A stretch of 64,000 nt of DNA, taken from contig CAZKBQ010000008.1 of assembly GCA_964550855.1 (NCBI GenBank), positions 1 to 64,000 of the forward strand, written 5' to 3'. Shown piece after piece: positions 34,516-42,925 of this stretch (positions are counted from its first letter, which is position 1; the number at the start of each line of letters is the position of its first letter). A program made the position numbers and the translations under genes. This stretch comes from JAGOBP01 sp964550855 (GTDB taxonomy: Bacteria > Chloroflexota > Anaerolineae > Fen-1058). Below the pieces are notes generated by a model, which saw only the letters and a list, made by a program, of their open reading frames with translations, ran no database searches and had not been told where the DNA came from.

Positions 34516-35916
34516 ATGTCGATCAATCGTTCAGTATCATCCGCCGCGCCCGAAGTGATCAGCCTGAACAGCATATCCGCCGCGCTGCTCGACAAGATCA
34601 CGTTGCGGCAGGCTGTTGTGACCATCATCGGTTTGGGCTATGTCGGCCTGCCGTTGGCCGCCGCTTTTGCCGAAGCCGGATTTCGGGTGATCGGATTCGA
34701 CGTGGATGAATGCCGCATTTCGTCCCTGAGGTCGGGACACAGCTATGTTCCCGATGTGCCCGCCGCCGAGATTTTGGCCGTGCTCATCGACGCGGCGCCC
34801 AACGGGCAATATCCCGCCGCCGCCGGGGGCAGCCTGTATGTCACCACTGATCCAGCTATCCTGGATCATGCCGATGCTGTTATCGTATGTGTGCCGACGC
34901 CCGTCAATGCCGCCAAAGAGCCTGATCTGGCCTGCATTCTGGCCTCAGTGGATGCGATCGTCGCGCACGCCCATCCCGGCCTGCTGGTCGTGCTGGAAAG
35001 CACCACCTATCCCGGCACCACCGAGGAAGTGGTGCTGCCACGTCTGGAGCAGCTGGGTCTGACCGTCGGCGTCGATGTCTTTCTGGCCTTTTCGCCCGAG
35101 CGCATCGATCCGGGCCGCACCGACTGGACCGTTCGCACGACGCCCAAAGTGGTGGGTGGCGTGACGCCCGTCTGCCTGCACGCGGCGCGCGCCCTGTATG
35201 AGTGCGTGATCGATCGCATCGTGCCCGTGTCCAACCCGAAAACGGCCGAGATGGTCAAACTGCTGGAAAACACGTATCGGGCCGTCAACATCGGGCTGGC
35301 CAACGAAATGGCCGTGATGTGTGAGCGGCTGAAGGTGGATGTATGGGAGGTCATCGAGGCGGCGGCTTCCAAGCCGTATGGGTTCACACCGTTCTATCCC
35401 GGCCCCGGCGTGGGCGGCCATTGCATCCCGGTCGATCCGTTGTATCTGGCCTGGAAGATGCGCACGCTCAACTATGACGCGCGCCTGATCCAGACGGCGC
35501 ATCAGATCAACTCAGGCATGCCCGAACACGTGGTGACACTGGTGGCGGACGCGTTGAACGACGAGGGCCGCGCGCTGAAAGGCAGCCGCATTCTGGTGCT
35601 GGGCGCCGCCTACAAAGCCAATGTCAATGACGTGCGCGAGTCGCCGGCGTTGGAGGTGATGCACCTGCTGCGCCAGCGCAATGCCGATGTGGCCTACAAC
35701 GATCCCTATCTACCGAGCATTTCGCTGAACGGCGCTATTCTGACTTCGGTGGAACTGGATGCCCGGTTGTTACAACACGCCGATTGCGTCGTCATCCTCA
35801 CCGCCCACGCCTGTTACGACTGGTCGCACATCGTCCGGCACAGCCGGCTCATCGTCGACACCCGCAACATCAGTTACGTACCCGACGGACCCGGTGCTCG
35901 CATCGTGAAGCTGTAG
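34516..35916 (+). CDS. UDP-sugar 6-dehydrogenase (UDP-GlcNAc/GalNAc type)
   Basis: This 466-residue enzyme oxidises C6 of a UDP-sugar to a uronate with NAD. Visible parts are the NAD-binding TIIGLGYVGLPLAAAFAEAG, VCVPTPV, LESTTYPGTTEEVV, the central KLLENTYRAVNIGLANEMA and the catalytic-Cys motif PGVGGHCIPVDPLYL. The C-terminal domain has LVLGAAYKANVNDVRESPALEVM. The pattern is the WbpA/WecC-like branch rather than classic UDP-glucose dehydrogenase, so UDP-N-acetylhexosamine is the likely substrate. AGGAGG precedes the ATG. It ends the Pel-like operon and suggests the polymer contains acidic sugars. Confidence 0.92.
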   Translation: MSINRSVSSAAPEVISLNSISAALLDKITLRQAVVTIIGLGYVGLPLAAAFAEAGFRVIGFDVDECRISSLRSGHSYVPDVPAAEILAVLIDAAPNGQYPAAAGGSLYVTTDPAILDHADAVIVCVPTPVNAAKEPDLACILASVDAIVAHAHPGLLVVLESTTYPGTTEEVVLPRLEQLGLTVGVDVFLAFSPERIDPGRTDWTVRTTPKVVGGVTPVCLHAARALYECVIDRIVPVSNPKTAEMVKLLENTYRAVNIGLANEMAVMCERLKVDVWEVIEAAASKPYGFTPFYPGPGVGGHCIPVDPLYLAWKMRTLNYDARLIQTAHQINSGMPEHVVTLVADALNDEGRALKGSRILVLGAAYKANVNDVRESPALEVMHLLRQRNADVAYNDPYLPSISLNGAILTSVELDARLLQHADCVVILTAHACYDWSHIVRHSRLIVDTRNISYVPDGPGARIVKL

Positions 35917-35923
35917 ATGAAAC

Positions 35924-35955
35924 TTGCTCCGGCCACAGGCCCGTCGCCGGAGCAA
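35924..35955. terminator. Bidirectional terminator between convergent genes
   Basis: TTGCTCCGG (35924-35932) pairs with CCGGAGCAA (35947-35955) around a 14-nt loop. It lies between the stops of the nucleotide-sugar dehydrogenase gene and the convergent MFS gene. T-runs are weak on both sides. Confidence 0.6.
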
Positions 35956-35958
35956 ACG

Positions 35959-37257
35959 TTAATCGACTGCCGCGACTTCGTTGGCGGCAACCTCGTTGAC
36001 GGCAACTTCACCAGCGACTGATACTGCCCGCCGATCACGGCGCACCACTCGCACCAACAGCGGCAGCGCCGTCGATAGGATCGCCGCGCTGGAGGTCAGC
36101 GCCGCGCGCAGGCCAAACGTCGTACCGATGCCGCCGACGATCGGCCCGCCCACGATCTGCCCGAAGGCATCCACCTGGCTCGACATCGACAGCACGGTGG
36201 CGCGCACGCTCGAATCGACGTGCTGATTCACCCACGTGGTGTACAGCGGCATCAACGTGCGCCGCGCCGCCGACAGCGCCCAGAACGCCAGCAGCGCCAC
36301 GAAGAAGTTGTCGGTCAACGCAAAGACAAACAGGCCGCCCGCCAGCGCCGCCGTCAGGCCCAGCACGGCGCGGGCCACCGCGCGATGTCCGTTCGTGTCC
36401 ACCCGCCGCCGCGCCGCCTCCGTCAAGCCGATGCCCAGCAGCATGCCCACCCCGCGGATGAGGCCGAACCACGTCACCGGGGCCAGGCCGCCGAGCGCGG
36501 GCAGCGTAATCGTATCCAGCAGGTACGGCGTCCACAATCGATCCAGCCCTTCGCTGTACAGGCCAAACACCAGCCCGATCACGAGGATATTGATCAACAT
36601 CGGTTTGCCCCGCACCAGCCGCGCGCCGCTCTTGAAGGTGTGCGCCATCGATTGAAACGTATTCCGGTCTTCGCGCGGCGCAGGCTTGAAGCCGGTCTCC
36701 GGCATCACGACGATCAGCGCAGCCCCCAGCCCGATCAGCAGCAGGCCACCCAACACGATGGGCAGCGCCACCGCCACATTGCCGAGGAGCGTGCCCGGCG
36801 CAATGCCCACCAGCGCGCCGACCAGTCCCACCTGATCGGCGCGCAAAAAGGCCCGCCCCGCCTGCTCTTCGCCCACTTCGTCGGCGATCCACGCCTGCGT
36901 GGCGCCGCTGGTGAAGGTGTAGCCCAGCCCCCACAACACCTGCGCCAGCAGGATCGCCGCGAAGAACGGCAACGACCCCTCCACCACAAAGGCCGCGCCC
37001 ATGATCAACGTGCCGATGATGATGGACAGCCGGCGGCTGATCACATCGGCCACCACGCCGGTGGGCACCTCAAACACAAACGCCGACAGTTCCAGCGTCG
37101 TCCCCACCAGCACCAGCTGCAGCGGATTCAGCCCCACCGTCGTCGCCTGATAGATCAGGCTGACGGTGAAGATCATCGAGAACAGCAACGACGTCGTGAA
37201 CTCCATGAACAGATACACGGCGTAGGCGTTGCGTTTTGTCCTGAATCGAGAAAGCAT
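35959..37257 (-). CDS. MFS transporter
   Basis: The 432-residue protein has about 12 hydrophobic segments and the MFS loop motif in GVVADVISRRLSIIIGTLI (GxxxDxxxRR between TM2 and TM3). Other features are LLAQVLWGLGYTFTSGATQAWIADE and a central charged loop (PETGFKPAPREDRNTF). That pattern is common among efflux-type MFS proteins. The C-terminal tail is rich in valine and alanine repeats (VAVNEVAANEVAAVD). The substrate is unknown. GGGAGAGG precedes ATG 37257. It lies directly downstream of rsgA (16 bp) on the same strand. Confidence 0.9.
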   Translation of the reverse strand: MLSRFRTKRNAYAVYLFMEFTTSLLFSMIFTVSLIYQATTVGLNPLQLVLVGTTLELSAFVFEVPTGVVADVISRRLSIIIGTLIMGAAFVVEGSLPFFAAILLAQVLWGLGYTFTSGATQAWIADEVGEEQAGRAFLRADQVGLVGALVGIAPGTLLGNVAVALPIVLGGLLLIGLGAALIVVMPETGFKPAPREDRNTFQSMAHTFKSGARLVRGKPMLINILVIGLVFGLYSEGLDRLWTPYLLDTITLPALGGLAPVTWFGLIRGVGMLLGIGLTEAARRRVDTNGHRAVARAVLGLTAALAGGLFVFALTDNFFVALLAFWALSAARRTLMPLYTTWVNQHVDSSVRATVLSMSSQVDAFGQIVGGPIVGGIGTTFGLRAALTSSAAILSTALPLLVRVVRRDRRAVSVAGEVAVNEVAANEVAAVD

Positions 37258-37272
37258 GTCCTCTCCCTTTGC

Positions 37273-38289
37273 TCATTGTTCATTGAAGTAGTCCCTCATC
37301 CCGAGGAAACTATCATAGCGGCGCGATGAGATCGCGCCCGCCTGCACGGCAGTCTTGATGGCGCAGCCCGGCTCGCGCGTGTGCGTGCAGTCCAGCCCGA
37401 ACTTGCAGCGCCCGATGAACGGCCGCATCTCCGGCAGCAGCTGCGCAAAGTCGGCCACTTCATCCCACAGTTTAAAGGCGCGCTGGCCGGGCGTATCGAT
37501 CACGCCGCCGCCGCCCGCCAGCTCAAACAGCTCCATCGTCGTGGTGGTGTGCCGCCCCTCGCTGTTGTGCGCGTTGATGTCCTTGACGCGCAGACCCAGC
37601 CCCGGCTCGATGGCGTTCAACAGCGTCGTCTTGCCCACGCCCGATTTGCCCCACAGCACCGAGACGCGCTCCTTGAGCATGCCCTTGATCGTGTCGATAC
37701 CTTCGGCGGTCATGGCGCTGGTCAGCACCACCCGATACCCGATCTGGCGATACTGGTCGATCTCGCGCAGCGCGTCGTCGGCTTCGCGCCGATCGATCTT
37801 GGTCAGACAGATAATCGCCGGAATGCCGGCCGCTTCAGCCGAGGCTAGATACCGATCGAGCAGCTCCCAGTGCGGCGGCGGACTGGCCGCCGGCATCACC
37901 ACCACGATCTGATCGACGTTGGCGACCAGCACCTGCTCGCGTCGGCCGCCTGTCTTGTAGCGGCGATTGCCGTCGGTGGCCGGGCGCGATAGCTTGTTGC
38001 GGCGCGGCAGGATCTCGATAATCGAGCCGGCGCCGTCGCCCGCGTCCAGGTACGCCACGTGATCGCCCACTGCCACGGGATCGACGCTGTCCAGCTCCTT
38101 CACGGCCAGCACCCGCCGCCGCATGGAACTGGGATCGGCGATTGAGAATTCGAGTTGCTTGCGGAGGTTGCCGGCCAGCGTACACGCGATCAGGCGATCA
38201 GTCGATCGGACGGTGTACGCCCCCAGCGCCTTCTTCACGACGAGGCCATAGTGCGCACCATCGTTCGAATTGTCATGTGAAGTTGTCAT
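37273..38289 (-). CDS. rsgA: Ribosome small subunit GTPase RsgA
   Basis: RsgA is a circularly permuted GTPase that matures the 30S subunit. In the 338-residue protein the G motifs appear in the permuted order: G4 LTKID, then G1 LWGKSGVGKTTLLNAI, then G2/G3 with HTTTTMELFEL and IDTPGQRAFKLWD. An N-terminal OB fold precedes them. The C-terminal zinc motif is CKFGLDCTHTREPGCAIKTAV. The ATG at 38289 follows a long leader containing a short peptide gene and two terminator hairpins, which is unusual for rsgA. An MFS gene follows in the same operon. Confidence 0.95.
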   Translation of the reverse strand: MTTSHDNSNDGAHYGLVVKKALGAYTVRSTDRLIACTLAGNLRKQLEFSIADPSSMRRRVLAVKELDSVDPVAVGDHVAYLDAGDGAGSIIEILPRRNKLSRPATDGNRRYKTGGRREQVLVANVDQIVVVMPAASPPPHWELLDRYLASAEAAGIPAIICLTKIDRREADDALREIDQYRQIGYRVVLTSAMTAEGIDTIKGMLKERVSVLWGKSGVGKTTLLNAIEPGLGLRVKDINAHNSEGRHTTTTMELFELAGGGGVIDTPGQRAFKLWDEVADFAQLLPEMRPFIGRCKFGLDCTHTREPGCAIKTAVQAGAISSRRYDSFLGMRDYFNEQ

Positions 38290-38304
38290 TTCAAGTTTGT
38301 CCTT

Positions 38305-38345
38305 CAGAAAAAAGAAAACGGCCGCAGGTCAAGACCCGTGGCCGT
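38305..38345 (-). terminator. Rho-independent terminator just upstream of rsgA
   Basis: On the minus strand ACGGCC pairs with GGCCGT, and inside it GGTC pairs with GACC. The run TTTCTTTTTTC follows. It lies 16 bp before the rsgA start, so it would stop transcripts before rsgA unless it is relieved. Confidence 0.75.
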
Positions 38346-38401
38346 CGCGCAGGCGCGAATGGGTGTGTTCGCCGAAGCCGAAACATCGATCGGCCTCTAC
38401 G

Positions 38402-38438
38402 ACAAACAAAAACGCCACGGGCAGAGCGCACCGTGGCG
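38402..38438 (-). terminator. Rho-independent terminator after the leader peptide
   Basis: On the minus strand CGCCACGG and CCGTGGCG form a perfect 8-bp stem with a 10-nt loop, followed by TTTTTGTTTGT. It starts 20 nt after the leader-peptide stop, the position expected for an attenuator. Confidence 0.8.
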
Positions 38439-38457
38439 GAGGATCGGCAGCGGAAAA

Positions 38458-38526
38458 CTACCGGGCAACGTCAGGCGCACTCAGTGAACGCAGAGCAGTG
38501 GACACAATCACCAGTTGTGCTGACAT
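38458..38526 (-). CDS. 22-residue leader peptide upstream of rsgA
   Basis: A short frame starts at ATG 38526 with AGGAGG 7 nt upstream, one of the best ribosome-binding sites in the window. It begins MSAQLVIVSTALRSLS and ends at TAG 38458-38460. Seven of its 22 residues are Leu, Ile or Val, with LVIV consecutive, like leader peptides of branched-chain amino acid operons. A strong promoter precedes it and a terminator follows. The downstream gene, rsgA, is not an amino acid gene, which makes the arrangement odd. Confidence 0.65.
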   Translation of the reverse strand: MSAQLVIVSTALRSLSAPDVAR

Positions 38527-38563
38527 CAGTGCGCCTCCTGTGGAATTTGTTATCGCGGGCGGC

Positions 38564-38592
38564 AGTGTACCACGGCCCACCCCGCCTGTCAA
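38564..38592 (-). promoter_or_regulatory. Strong promoter for the leader peptide and rsgA
   Basis: On the minus strand TTGACA (38587-38592), a 17-bp spacer and TACACT (38564-38569). The predicted transcript starts about 30 nt before the leader peptide ATG. Confidence 0.75.
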
Positions 38593-38632
38593 GACGAGCA
38601 CGCCGCCCGCGTGAAAGGCGTCACGATTGACC

Positions 38633-38661
38633 TTGCGCGATTGGACGCCCGATGGTAAAAT
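38633..38661 (+). promoter_or_regulatory. tRNA-Lys promoter
   Basis: TTGCGC (38633-38638), a 17-bp spacer and TAAAAT (38656-38661), 14 bp before the tRNA. Confidence 0.55.
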
Positions 38662-38675
38662 CTCGTCCGCGTTAC

Positions 38676-38751
<76 letters not shown>

Positions 38752-38759
38752 GACACGCT

Positions 38760-38790
38760 GCACCCCGATCAGACAGACTGATCGGGGTGC
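38760..38790. terminator. Hairpin between tRNA-Lys and glgC ends
   Basis: GCACCCCGATCAG and CTGATCGGGGTGC form a perfect 13-bp stem with a 5-nt loop, followed by GTTGTTAT on the plus strand. It sits between the tRNA and the convergent glgC stop and probably terminates both. Confidence 0.7.
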
Positions 38791-38806
38791 GTTGTTATCC
38801 CCGCTT

Positions 38807-40069
38807 TCACTCGTGCGGGCCGATGTAGGTTTCGGCGGGCAGCAGCGTGTTCTTGGCGATCACCACGATGCCGTCGCGGACGTACCAGTTGTCGCTGGTC
38901 AGATCGGTGCCCGGCGGAAACGGCCGGATGACGACGCCCGGCCCCAGCCGCACGTTCTTGTCCAGGATCGCGCCTTCGATCTGGCAGCCCTTGCTTAGAC
39001 CCAACGGTATGCCGCCGGGCGGCGCAAAGCCCGCCGGATCGTAGAAGTCCGAGCCCATCATCACCGTGTGGCTCATCTGCACGTCGTCGGCGATGAAGCT
39101 GCGCAGCCCCACCACCGAATCGCGCACCGTGGCATGGCCGATCTTGCAGCCGTCGGCCAGCAGCACATTGTGCAGCGTCGCGCCGTCGATGATGGAACCG
39201 GGCAGATGGCGCGGGCGCGTGTAAATGGGACTGGTCGGATTGTGCAGGTTGAACGGCGAATCGGGGCGGCTCAACGCCAGATTCGTCTCGTAGAACGATC
39301 GGATGGTCCCGATATCCTCCCAGTACCCGTCGAAGTCAAAGCCAAACACATCGTGCGATTTGATCGCGCCGGGGATGACTTCGCCGCCAAAATCGTCGGC
39401 GGTGGTGGTCGTCAACAGGTTCACCAGCACCTTGGTTTTGAACAGGTAGATGCCCATCGAGCCGAGATACGGCCGGTCGGGATCGTCGCGGCTCACCATG
39501 TCCTTCAGCACGTCGGCGTCTTTGGGTTTCTCCACAAAATCCACAATGCGGCCGTCGGGTGTGCGTTTGAGCAAGCCAAAGCGCGAGGCTTCTTCGCGCC
39601 GCACCGGCTGCACGGCCACGGTGATGTCGGCCTGATGCTCCCAGTGATAGTGCGCCAGCGCCGCATAATCCATGTGATACAGATGATCGCCCGCCAGAAT
39701 CAACACATATTCGCAGTTGGCCGATTGAATCTCCAGCAGCTGCTTGCGCACCGCGTCGGCCGTGCCCTGATACCACGCGTCGGACGAGGGCGTTTGTTCG
39801 GCCGCCAGCACCTGGACGTAGCCGCGATGAAAGGTGTCGAAGATGTAGGTGCGCGCGATGTGGCGGTGCAGCGACACCGAGTTGAACTGGGTCAGCACCG
39901 CTATCCGATAAATGCCGGAATTGATGCAGTTGCTGATCGGCACGTCGATCAGGCGGTACTTGCCGGCGATGGGCACAGCCGGCTTGGCGCGATCGCGCGT
40001 GAGCGGATACAGCCGGTTGCCTCGGCCGCCGCCGAGGATGACGCCCATGATGTCGGTCATGGCGGGCAT
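38807..40069 (-). CDS. glgC: Glucose-1-phosphate adenylyltransferase GlgC
   Basis: GlgC makes ADP-glucose for glycogen. The 420-residue protein has the nucleotidyltransferase start GVILGGGRGNRLYPLTRDRAKPAVPIAGKYRLIDVPISNCINSGI. It continues with VQVLAAEQTP, WYQGTADAVRK, YVLILAGDHLYHMDY and the left-handed beta-helix C terminus (GSIIDGATLHNVLLADGCKIG). The fructose-bisphosphate-type regulatory Arg/Lys region near the N terminus is present. ATG 40069 has AGGAGAG upstream. No other glycogen genes are nearby; it stands between tRNA-Lys and the lysine operon, whose last gene ends 70 bp upstream. Confidence 0.95.
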   Translation of the reverse strand: MPAMTDIMGVILGGGRGNRLYPLTRDRAKPAVPIAGKYRLIDVPISNCINSGIYRIAVLTQFNSVSLHRHIARTYIFDTFHRGYVQVLAAEQTPSSDAWYQGTADAVRKQLLEIQSANCEYVLILAGDHLYHMDYAALAHYHWEHQADITVAVQPVRREEASRFGLLKRTPDGRIVDFVEKPKDADVLKDMVSRDDPDRPYLGSMGIYLFKTKVLVNLLTTTTADDFGGEVIPGAIKSHDVFGFDFDGYWEDIGTIRSFYETNLALSRPDSPFNLHNPTSPIYTRPRHLPGSIIDGATLHNVLLADGCKIGHATVRDSVVGLRSFIADDVQMSHTVMMGSDFYDPAGFAPPGGIPLGLSKGCQIEGAILDKNVRLGPGVVIRPFPPGTDLTSDNWYVRDGIVVIAKNTLLPAETYIGPHE

Positions 40070-40136
40070 GGCGTACTCTCCTGTAAACGGGATGGCCTCA
40101 TTATCGCACGACCGACGCCTCGCCGGCAACTGCCGC

Positions 40137-41168
40137 TTAAATCGTGCGCAGCACCTGCGCCAGCACTTGCACGCCGCGCTGATATTCGTCGATGAGAATG
40201 TGCTCGTTGGGCGTGTGATCCAGATCGGAATCGCCGGGGCCGTAGGCTAGCGCCGGGCACTGCCAGACTGGCGCAGTGAGATTCATGTCGGACGTGCCTG
40301 ATTTCACCGTAAAACCGGGCGATCCGCCCGCGTGACGAATGGCCGATAAGAACGCGCGCACCAGCGGCGTATTCTTCTCGGCCCGATAAGCCGGTGTGAA
40401 TTCGATCAAGTCCAGCTGTGCATCGGCCTTCAAACCCCCGATTGATTCTGCCAGCCCAACACGATCGATCCCGACCGGCACGCGCAGGTTGAATTTCAAC
40501 GCCGCCGTGTCCACAAAACCGTCCGAATTGGACTGCATCGCGCGCAGCGACGGAATCAACTGCTCGAACATCTTCGGTCGATCGGCGTTGAACTGCGCCG
40601 CGTAGTCCGTGACGCGATTCCAGAAGTTGACCGCGGCCTGACCGGCGCTCTCCACGTTGGCCGAGGGATGCGCCAACGTGCGTTTTACCTCGTACTCGTA
40701 CCACGCGCTGCCCTTGTAGCCCAGCGTCACGCGCTCCCAGCCGCTCGGCTCGCCAATGATCAAATGATCGGGCCGGTAATGATCGCGCACCCACTGCGCC
40801 CCGCGCGAATCGCCTTCTTCGCCCACCGCGCCGATCACGACGAAGCGATAACCTTCGCGCGCGCCGGTCAACGCCGTCGCCGCGGCAAAACAGGCCAGCG
40901 GCCCCTTCGCATCAACCGCGCCGCGCCCGTACAGGCGATCGCCCTCGCGCCGCACCGCGATAAAACCGGGCACCGTGTCGATGTGCCCCAGCAGCATCAC
41001 CTCGGTCGGCCCGCCGCCCAGCACACCGACGGCGTTACCCGCCTCATCGACGCGCGCCGCGAAGCCCGCCGCGCTCAGCCGCGCCACGAGGAAGTTAACG
41101 GCTTCTGCCTCTTGATGCGTGGGGCTGTATCTTTGTAACAGGCCCTCCAACAGTTCAATCTCGTTCAT
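40137..41168 (-). CDS. lysK: LysK, [LysW]-lysine/ornithine hydrolase
   Basis: LysK releases lysine (or ornithine) from the carrier LysW in the last step of the pathway. The 343-residue M20-family metallopeptidase has LLGHIDTVPGFIAVRREGDRLYGRGAVDAKGP (metal ligands His and Asp), VIGAVGEEGDSRGAQW (catalytic Glu) and IIGEPSGWERVTLGYKG. The C-terminal KSGTSDMNLTAPVWQCPALAYGPGDSDLDHTPNEHI carries the last ligand His. It is the final gene of the arg/lys operon. The ATG at 41168 has only a weak GTGAGA upstream. Confidence 0.93.
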   Translation of the reverse strand: MNEIELLEGLLQRYSPTHQEAEAVNFLVARLSAAGFAARVDEAGNAVGVLGGGPTEVMLLGHIDTVPGFIAVRREGDRLYGRGAVDAKGPLACFAAATALTGAREGYRFVVIGAVGEEGDSRGAQWVRDHYRPDHLIIGEPSGWERVTLGYKGSAWYEYEVKRTLAHPSANVESAGQAAVNFWNRVTDYAAQFNADRPKMFEQLIPSLRAMQSNSDGFVDTAALKFNLRVPVGIDRVGLAESIGGLKADAQLDLIEFTPAYRAEKNTPLVRAFLSAIRHAGGSPGFTVKSGTSDMNLTAPVWQCPALAYGPGDSDLDHTPNEHILIDEYQRGVQVLAQVLRTI

Positions 41169-41187
41169 AACAAATCTCACTGAGAAT

Positions 41188-41257
41188 ACATCACGGAGGA
41201 CCCAGACTCCACGGAGATCTGCAAACAAATTCTCCGTGTTCTCCGTGCTCTCCGTGG
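41188..41257. repeat. Nine-bp tandem repeats between lysK and homoisocitrate dehydrogenase
   Basis: TTCTCCGTG TTCTCCGTG CTCTCCGTG runs at 41230-41256, with diverged CACGGAGGA and CACGGAGAT words at 41190-41218. It begins about 10 nt after the upstream gene's stop (minus strand). This is a second repeat family, with period 9 rather than 7. Confidence 0.6.
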
Positions 41258-41266
41258 TTATACTGC

Positions 41267-42286
41267 TTACAGACGCTCCAGAATGTGTCGCGTAACGTCG
41301 TGCGTCGCCGCGGCGCCGCCCAGATCGCGCGGCAGTACGCCCTCTTCGATCGTCGTGTTCACCGCCCGCCGCACACGCTGCGCCGCCTCGCCCTGCCCGA
41401 GGTGATCGAGCAGCAGCGCTGCCGACAGAATGGCCCCGATGGGATTGGCCATGCCCTGCCCGGCGATGTCCGGCGCGGAGCCGTGCACTGGCTCGAAGAC
41501 GGCCACTTTCTCGCCCACATTCGCCGATGGCGCCACGCCCAAACCGCCGATGAGCGCGCTCGCCTCGTCGGACAGAATGTCGCCGAACAGATTCGTCGTC
41601 ACGATCACGTCGAAGTGTTCGGGGTCGCGCACCAGCCGCATCGCCATCGCATCGACCAGCATTTCTTTCATGGTGATGTCGGGATAATCTTTAGCCACTT
41701 CAAGCGCGCAGTCTCGAAACAGGCCGTCCGTCACTTTCAGCACGTTCGCCTTGTGAACCAGCGTGACCACTGATGACCGACCACTGACAACCGATCGTTT
41801 CCTCGCCTGTTCAAACGCCATTCGCGCAATCCGCGTCGAGCCTCGCCGTGTGATCACCCGCTCTGCAATCGCCGTGTCGCCTTCGCGTCGTTCGCGTCCG
41901 GCGTACAGGCCCTCGGTATTCTCACGCACGATCAGCAAGTCAAGGTTGGGGCGGCTAAACTTGCCCGGCAGCGATTGAACCGGTCGCAGGTTGGCATATA
42001 GATCAAACGCCTTCCGCATCGCCAGGATCGGGCTGCGATAACCATCGACCTTCGTCGAAGGCGACGACGTTGCGCCAAACAACGCCACGCCGCAGTCGGC
42101 CACGGCGGCCAGCGTCGCGTCGGGGATGGCATCGCCGCTCTGCGTAAAGTATTCAAAGCCGGCGCGCGCCTCGACGAACTCAATTCCCAGACCCAGCGCC
42201 GCCAGCACATTCGCCGCCGCCGGGATCACTTCTTTGCCGACACCGTCGCCGCCGATCAAACAAACCTTAATCAAAATCCGCCTCAC
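41267..42286 (-). CDS. Homoisocitrate dehydrogenase (decarboxylating dehydrogenase family)
   Basis: This enzyme would convert homoisocitrate to 2-oxoadipate in the aminoadipate route to lysine. The roughly 335-residue protein has VCLIGGDGVGKEV, LDLLIVRENTEGLYAGRE, TLVHKANVLKVTDGLF, DAMAMRLVRDPEHFDVIVTTNLFGDILSDEAS and FEPVHGSAPDIAGQGMANP. The family also covers isopropylmalate and isocitrate dehydrogenases. The LysW genes and homoaconitase partners point to homoisocitrate. Heptamer repeats add SVVSGRSSV before TLVH. GTG 42286 lies within a repeat array; TTG 42274, with GAGGCGG upstream, may be the real start. Confidence 0.87.
   Translation of the reverse strand: MRRILIKVCLIGGDGVGKEVIPAAANVLAALGLGIEFVEARAGFEYFTQSGDAIPDATLAAVADCGVALFGATSSPSTKVDGYRSPILAMRKAFDLYANLRPVQSLPGKFSRPNLDLLIVRENTEGLYAGRERREGDTAIAERVITRRGSTRIARMAFEQARKRSVVSGRSSVVTLVHKANVLKVTDGLFRDCALEVAKDYPDITMKEMLVDAMAMRLVRDPEHFDVIVTTNLFGDILSDEASALIGGLGVAPSANVGEKVAVFEPVHGSAPDIAGQGMANPIGAILSAALLLDHLGQGEAAQRVRRAVNTTIEEGVLPRDLGGAAATHDVTRHILERL
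41763..41802. repeat. Heptamer array inside the homoisocitrate dehydrogenase gene
   Basis: On the minus strand TTGTCAG TGGTCGG TCATCAG TGGTCAC encodes VVSGRSSVV, about eight residues more than expected between QARKR and TLVHKAN in this family. The frame is kept. Confidence 0.65.
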
Positions 42287-42303
42287 GTTTCACGTTTCAC
42301 GCC

Positions 42304-42864
42304 TCACTCCCCGCCCAGCGGCACTGCATCCGTGCGCGTCAACCCCAACTTCTGCCGAATGTGCGGAATCAAGCCGCCGGCGCGGAGGATGCCCAGCGCG
42401 GTCGGGGACAACGGCGGAAACGAATATTCACGCCCGTTCAAGCGAATGACGTTGCGCTCGACCTCGATCTCGATCGTATCACCATTCTGCGCGGCATCCA
42501 CCACTTCCGGGCACGTGATCAACAGCAGGCCCTGATTGATACCGTTGCGGAAGTAGATCCGCGCGAACGACTTCGCCACCACCGCTGCGACGCCCTTGTA
42601 CTTCAGCGTCGTCACCGCCTGTTCGCGCGAACTGCCATTGCCCCAGTTGCGACCGGCGACGATCACATCACCCGGCTGTGCGTCAGTCGCAAAACGCGCG
42701 TCCAAATCCTCCAGCGCGTGCGCGGCGATCTCCTGCGGCTCCTTCAGCGTGTAGGTGTACTTGCCCGGAAAGATCACATCCGTGTTGACGCCGTCGCCGT
42801 ATTTCCAGACCCGGCCTGCGATCCTGGATTTTGGATCTTGGGGTTCAGATTGCGCCATAGTCAT
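42304..42864 (-). CDS. lysU: Homoaconitase small subunit LysU
   Basis: LysU is the small (swivel) subunit that, with LysT, isomerises homocitrate to homoisocitrate. The 186-residue protein has GRVWKYGDGVNTDVIFPGKYTYTL, then GDVIVAGRNWGNGSSREQAV (substrate-binding GSSRE) and AVVAKSFARIYFRNGINQGL, the standard LeuD-like fold. Family length and alignment favour ATG 42864 with GGGAAG upstream. A GTG/ATG at 42927/42924 overlapping the lysT stop would add about 20 residues encoded by a GGAAGRC repeat (MRDGQTGRREDKRTGGREDK), so it is less likely. Confidence 0.88.
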   Translation of the reverse strand: MTMAQSEPQDPKSRIAGRVWKYGDGVNTDVIFPGKYTYTLKEPQEIAAHALEDLDARFATDAQPGDVIVAGRNWGNGSSREQAVTTLKYKGVAAVVAKSFARIYFRNGINQGLLLITCPEVVDAAQNGDTIEIEVERNVIRLNGREYSFPPLSPTALGILRAGGLIPHIRQKLGLTRTDAVPLGGE

Positions 42865-42925
42865 TTTATCTTCCCTTCCTCCGGTCCGCTTGTCTTCCCT
42901 TCTTCCTGTCTGCCCGTCCCGCATC
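42865..42925. repeat. GGAAG-type repeat between lysT and lysU
   Basis: On the minus strand GGGCAGACAGGAAGAAGGGAAG continues as ACAAGCGGACCGGAGGAAGGGAAG. It is a degenerate purine-rich repeat. It begins at the lysT stop and ends at the lysU start, and probably supplies the ribosome-binding site. Confidence 0.55.
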
